Shown: positions 14,835 to 17,767 of the stretch, piece after piece
Position numbering within the stretch: the stretch's first letter is position 1
Layout of the letters: each line of letters opens with the position of its first letter
Source: an uncultured Flavihumibacter sp.
Lineage (GTDB): Bacteria; Bacteroidota; Bacteroidia; Chitinophagales; Chitinophagaceae
DNA length: 17,767 nt
Assembly (NCBI GenBank): GCA_946482545.1
Contig: CAMLRX010000108.1
Coordinates: 1 to 17,767 of the forward strand
Reading direction: 5' to 3'
Made by a program: the position numbers and the translations under genes
Notes under the pieces: generated by a model
The model's database searches: none
The model's input: the letters and a program-made list of their open reading frames with translations, nothing else
Told to the model about the DNA's origin: nothing

Positions 14835-15383
14835 ATGCCCTTCACCCCAACTGAATTCGCAGGACTGCTGGTTTTTGAACCACGTGTATTCGAAGACAAC
14901 CGCGGTTATTTCTTTGAAAGTTACAACGAAGCCGTTTTCCATGAAGCCGGCGTTACCATGAATTGGGTGCAGGACAACCAGGCCCGTTCCACGTATGGGG
15001 TTGTACGTGGCCTGCATTTCCAGGCACCACCATACACGCAAACCAAGCTGATCCGTGCCCTCCACGGTACGATCCTGGATGTGGTGGTGGATATCAGGAA
15101 AGACCAACCTACTTATGGAAAAGTATTTTCCATTGAACTGAGTGCGGAAAACAAAAAACAGTTGCTCGTACCCGCGGGTTTTGCCCACGGTTATTCGGTA
15201 CTGAGTGAAACCGCAGAGGTGATGTACAAATGCGATCACCTCTATAACAAAGGATCGGAAGGCGGATTGCTGCCAACAGATCCTTCACTCGCCATTGACT
15301 GGAAGATTCCTGCCGAGGCCATGGTATTATCGGAGAAGGACCAGGTTTATCCCGTTCTTTCTCAATTGCAGTCTCCTTTCTAA
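14835..15383 (+). CDS. rfbC: dTDP-4-dehydrorhamnose 3,5-epimerase
   Basis: This 182-residue cupin-fold epimerase makes dTDP-4-keto-L-rhamnose from the RfbB product. Visible are FEDNRGYFFESY (19-30), VVRGLHFQ (56-63) with the catalytic base H61, K71, PAGFAHGY (113-120) and the catalytic Y131 in VMYKCD. Both active-site residues for a double (3,5) epimerisation are present. It lies 9 bases after rfbB and 8 bases before rfbD, a tight operon. Confidence 0.96.
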   Translation: MPFTPTEFAGLLVFEPRVFEDNRGYFFESYNEAVFHEAGVTMNWVQDNQARSTYGVVRGLHFQAPPYTQTKLIRALHGTILDVVVDIRKDQPTYGKVFSIELSAENKKQLLVPAGFAHGYSVLSETAEVMYKCDHLYNKGSEGGLLPTDPSLAIDWKIPAEAMVLSEKDQVYPVLSQLQSPF

Positions 15384-15391
15384 TCTATCGT

Positions 15392-16270
15392 ATGAAGCAG
15401 CATATCCTGGTTACAGGGGCCAATGGCCAATTGGGAAAAAGTTTGAGGGAACTGGAAAACACTTTTCCGGCATACACTTTTCACTTCTTTTCCAGAGAAG
15501 ATTTCCCCATTGATTCCGCAGAGAAGGGAGAAGCCATCTTTTCTTCCATCCAACCTGCTTTCTGCATCAACTGCGCCGCATATACAGCAGTGGATAAAGC
15601 AGAAACAGAAAGAGAAGCCGCGGAAGCCATTAACGCCACCGCACCGGGATTGCTGGCTGAATTGTGCAGGAAACATGGTGCCAGGCTGATCCATATCTCC
15701 ACCGACTATGTTTTTAACGGTAATGGACATACGCCCTACCTTGAAACAGACCCGGTGGATCCCGTAAACATTTACGGAGCTGGCAAACTGAAAGGGGAAC
15801 AACTGGCGCTTCAGCACGATCCCGCCACCATCATTATCAGAACATCCTGGGTATATGCGCCGTTCGGACACAACTTCGTGAAAACGATGCTCCGCCTCAT
15901 GCAGGAACGTCCACAAATCAGCGTGGTAGCCGACCAAACCGGTACGCCTACCTATGCGCCCGACCTGGCCGCCGCCATCATGCAGATTGTGACGCAGTTA
16001 CAGGACAAACCCGAACATCCGGGTGGTGTGTATCATTTCTCCAATTCAGGAGTCACTACCTGGCATGGGTTTGCTACGGCCATTAAGAATACCTGGGGCC
16101 ATAGCACGGAGGTATTGCCCATTCCAACAGAAAAATTTCCAACACCAGCTAAACGCCCGGGCTATTCCGTATTGTCCAAAGAGAAAATATGCGCGGACTT
16201 CGGGATAACATTGAAGCCCTGGGAAGAGCGCCTGAAAACCTGTATTGAAAGGATACGCGAACAGCAGTAG
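15392..16270 (+). CDS. rfbD: dTDP-4-dehydrorhamnose reductase
   Basis: This short-chain dehydrogenase-type reductase of 292 residues completes dTDP-L-rhamnose synthesis with NAD(P)H. Visible are GANGQLG (9-15), NCAAYTAVDKAE (60-71), STDYVFNG (103-110), the YxxxK pair Y128/K132 in YGAGK, and RTSWVYAPFGHNFVKTM (about 149-165). It is the last gene of the rfb unit. Its stop codon ends exactly where the convergent VWA gene's stop codon begins, so no space for a separate terminator exists. No rfbA (glucose-1-phosphate thymidylyltransferase) follows. Confidence 0.96.
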   Translation: MKQHILVTGANGQLGKSLRELENTFPAYTFHFFSREDFPIDSAEKGEAIFSSIQPAFCINCAAYTAVDKAETEREAAEAINATAPGLLAELCRKHGARLIHISTDYVFNGNGHTPYLETDPVDPVNIYGAGKLKGEQLALQHDPATIIIRTSWVYAPFGHNFVKTMLRLMQERPQISVVADQTGTPTYAPDLAAAIMQIVTQLQDKPEHPGGVYHFSNSGVTTWHGFATAIKNTWGHSTEVLPIPTEKFPTPAKRPGYSVLSKEKICADFGITLKPWEERLKTCIERIREQQ

Positions 16271-17767
16271 TTACTCTGATCGTTTTCTTTTTTTCTTCCC
16301 GGAATAAATCTTTTTCGCCTGCTCCAGCATCCGGAGGTACTCGGTATGTAAAGGATTTTCTTTCTCCACCGCTCCCAGCGCCAGCGCCTGCACTTCGTTC
16401 CAGGTGATGTTCTTCGTGTAGGGAGAAGCTTTCAACATGGAACCGAACATAACCAGCGACGTGGCCATGCGGTGGCATCCATCCATTTCGTTGAGGGGTT
16501 TGTAATCGGGTTCAATTGATAACACATGTCTTCTGGTAATGCTGTCATTGGGCAAACGATAAGCGATTTCGGCTCTTCCCAGTGCGGTTTCCACCTTTCC
16601 TTGTGTTGGCGGATGTTTCAGACTCAGTTCCACCATGGCCATCAATGAATGTCCTGAACCCACTTCCCCACCCTCCAGTTCACTGGTAGAATCGTTCAGG
16701 GCATTGAGTTTATTGTCGAAGCCGATCAACCGGTAGCCTGCCACCTGTTCCGGATCGAATTTCAGGTTAACGAACACATCATTGGCTACGGCGTAGAGTG
16801 TTTGTGTAAGTTCGGTGACCAATACTTTTTCTGCTTCCTTTTCATGGTCGAGGTACGCGAAATTTCCATTTCCCCGTTTCGCGAGCATTTCCAGTTTGGA
16901 ATCTTTGTAGTTGCCCATTCCCACCCCAAGGCAGGTCAGGTATATACCTTCCATCCTGTGCCTTACGATGAGTTCCTCCAACTCTTTATCGGAAGTTTGT
17001 CCTACGTTGAAATCGCCATCTGTGGCCAGTATCACCCGATTGTTACCGCCGGGGATGAATTTATTTTTCGCAAGCGCGTAAGCGAAAAGGATACCGGAAG
17101 CGCCTGCCGTGGCACCTCCGGGCGCCAGGTCCTCTATGTATTTTTTGATGGTCTTTTTATCTGCGCCGCTGGTAGGCGGCATCCATACGCCAACGGTACT
17201 GCCGTACACCACAATGGAGACGGTATCGGTTGGGCGGAGGTTCTCCACCATAAGCTGGAAAGCCGATTTCAGGAGCGGTAACCGGTTGGGCATGTCCATA
17301 GAACCGGAAATATCGATCAGGAAAACGAGGTTGCCGGGCGGCACTTTTTCCATGTCCAGTTTTTTCGCGCTCATTTGCAGGAACAGGAGTTTGTTGTTTT
17401 TGTTCCAGGGGCAATCGCTCAACCTGGTGGAGCCGGCCCAGACGCTGTCAGGAGGCGGGGACTTATAGTTGAAATTGAAATAATTCAGGACTTCTTCGAG
17501 ACGAACGGCATCCGGCGGAACGGGGCTTTCCATATTCAGGAAGCGCCGTATGTTGGAATAAGAAGCCTTATGGATGTTTACGGCGAAGCCGGTTTCAGGA
17601 AATTTACCGGTTTCGATAAATTCGTTCTCAAGCAAACTGCTGTAGGTTTCCGTTCCCACCGTCCAACGGTATTCATCGTTGAACACAAAGCCTTTCGTGA
17701 AGGAACTGAGTCCGGGCTTCTGAATACTGCTGTTCCGGGAGATGGTTTTTAAAGGAATAACGGCGAA
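16271..17767 (-). CDS. YfbK-like von Willebrand factor A-domain protein (5' end outside window)
   Basis: The reading frame is open to the right edge of the window, so the N-terminus is missing. A GTG at 17684-17686 is only an internal possibility. Counting from that codon, the N-terminal part (about 15-75) contains ASYSNIRRFLN (41-51), typical of the VWA_N region of YfbK-type proteins. The VWA domain follows with the metal-binding motif DISGS (125-129), T193 in GGATAG and D223 in ATDGD. A C-terminal region to about residue 455 looks like the DUF3520-type tail, and the protein ends in the basic run SGKKKRKRSE. In family members I remember, the first motif reads VDTASYSN; here it is NIHKASYSN. 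Such proteins are usually extracytoplasmic, but the signal region is not visible. Function is unknown, and the gene is convergent with rfbD. Confidence 0.88.
   Translation of the reverse strand, partial: FAVIPLKTISRNSSIQKPGLSSFTKGFVFNDEYRWTVGTETYSSLLENEFIETGKFPETGFAVNIHKASYSNIRRFLNMESPVPPDAVRLEEVLNYFNFNYKSPPPDSVWAGSTRLSDCPWNKNNKLLFLQMSAKKLDMEKVPPGNLVFLIDISGSMDMPNRLPLLKSAFQLMVENLRPTDTVSIVVYGSTVGVWMPPTSGADKKTIKKYIEDLAPGGATAGASGILFAYALAKNKFIPGGNNRVILATDGDFNVGQTSDKELEELIVRHRMEGIYLTCLGVGMGNYKDSKLEMLAKRGNGNFAYLDHEKEAEKVLVTELTQTLYAVANDVFVNLKFDPEQVAGYRLIGFDNKLNALNDSTSELEGGEVGSGHSLMAMVELSLKHPPTQGKVETALGRAEIAYRLPNDSITRRHVLSIEPDYKPLNEMDGCHRMATSLVMFGSMLKASPYTKNITWNEVQALALGAVEKENPLHTEYLRMLEQAKKIYSGKKKRKRSE

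Noticed and set aside
14181..15239. Long open frame on the minus strand opposite rfbB and rfbC
   Set aside because: It spans two well-supported genes and their junction, with no recognisable protein motif.
13761..16270. Complete dTDP-rhamnose operon
   Set aside because: Only rfbB, rfbC and rfbD are present. The next gene is convergent and unrelated, so rfbA must be elsewhere.

Overview
This window looks like chromosomal DNA of a Bacteroidota bacterium, most like the Chitinophagaceae. The reasons are several Bacteroidota-type promoter elements (TTTG or TTG, a spacer of about 18-21 bases, then TAnnTTTG), little Shine-Dalgarno sequence, a LytTR-type regulator, a ccmB-ccmC-ccmD-like block, a lipid A Kdo transferase (waaA) and a YfbK-type von Willebrand protein. 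These placements rest on recognising protein families by eye; no search was run. I see no tRNA, rRNA, CRISPR array, insertion sequence or prophage gene.

Left part (1-5260, all on the minus strand). A two-gene operon encodes a flavin amine oxidase followed by a histidinol-phosphate-aminotransferase-like PLP enzyme. Both start with twin-arginine signal peptides, so both are predicted to be exported folded with their cofactors. Upstream lie a LytTR response regulator with an altered receiver acidic pocket and a glutamate dehydrogenase. The gap between those two genes is filled by two inverted blocks of 7-base repeats.

Middle part (5318-8752). On the minus strand are a CcmD-like small membrane protein, CcmC and CcmB (cytochrome c maturation) and thymidine kinase. 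A 250-base repeat region built on GCAAGGACGCAA separates tdk from ccmB and makes the ccmB start uncertain. Divergent from tdk is an unrecognised Pro/Glu-rich protein whose 3' end overlaps the end of waaA.

Right part (8716-17767). waaA (minus) and a sugar-nucleotide cluster (plus) diverge from a 90-base promoter region. The cluster has two transcription units. The first is a DegT/WbpE-like sugar aminotransferase, UDP-glucose dehydrogenase and UDP-glucuronate decarboxylase, ending in a 17-bp-stem hairpin. The second, with its own promoter, is rfbB-rfbC-rfbD for dTDP-L-rhamnose. Together they would supply UDP-glucuronate, UDP-xylose, dTDP-rhamnose and probably an amino sugar for surface polysaccharide. 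rfbA, glycosyltransferases and export genes are not in the window. The last gene, convergent and directly abutting rfbD, is a VWA-domain protein that runs off the right edge.

The best candidates for something undescribed are the exported oxidase/PLP-enzyme pair, the two families of intergenic repeats (which share a 12-mer placed just before minus-strand genes), and the unrecognised protein at 7874-8752.
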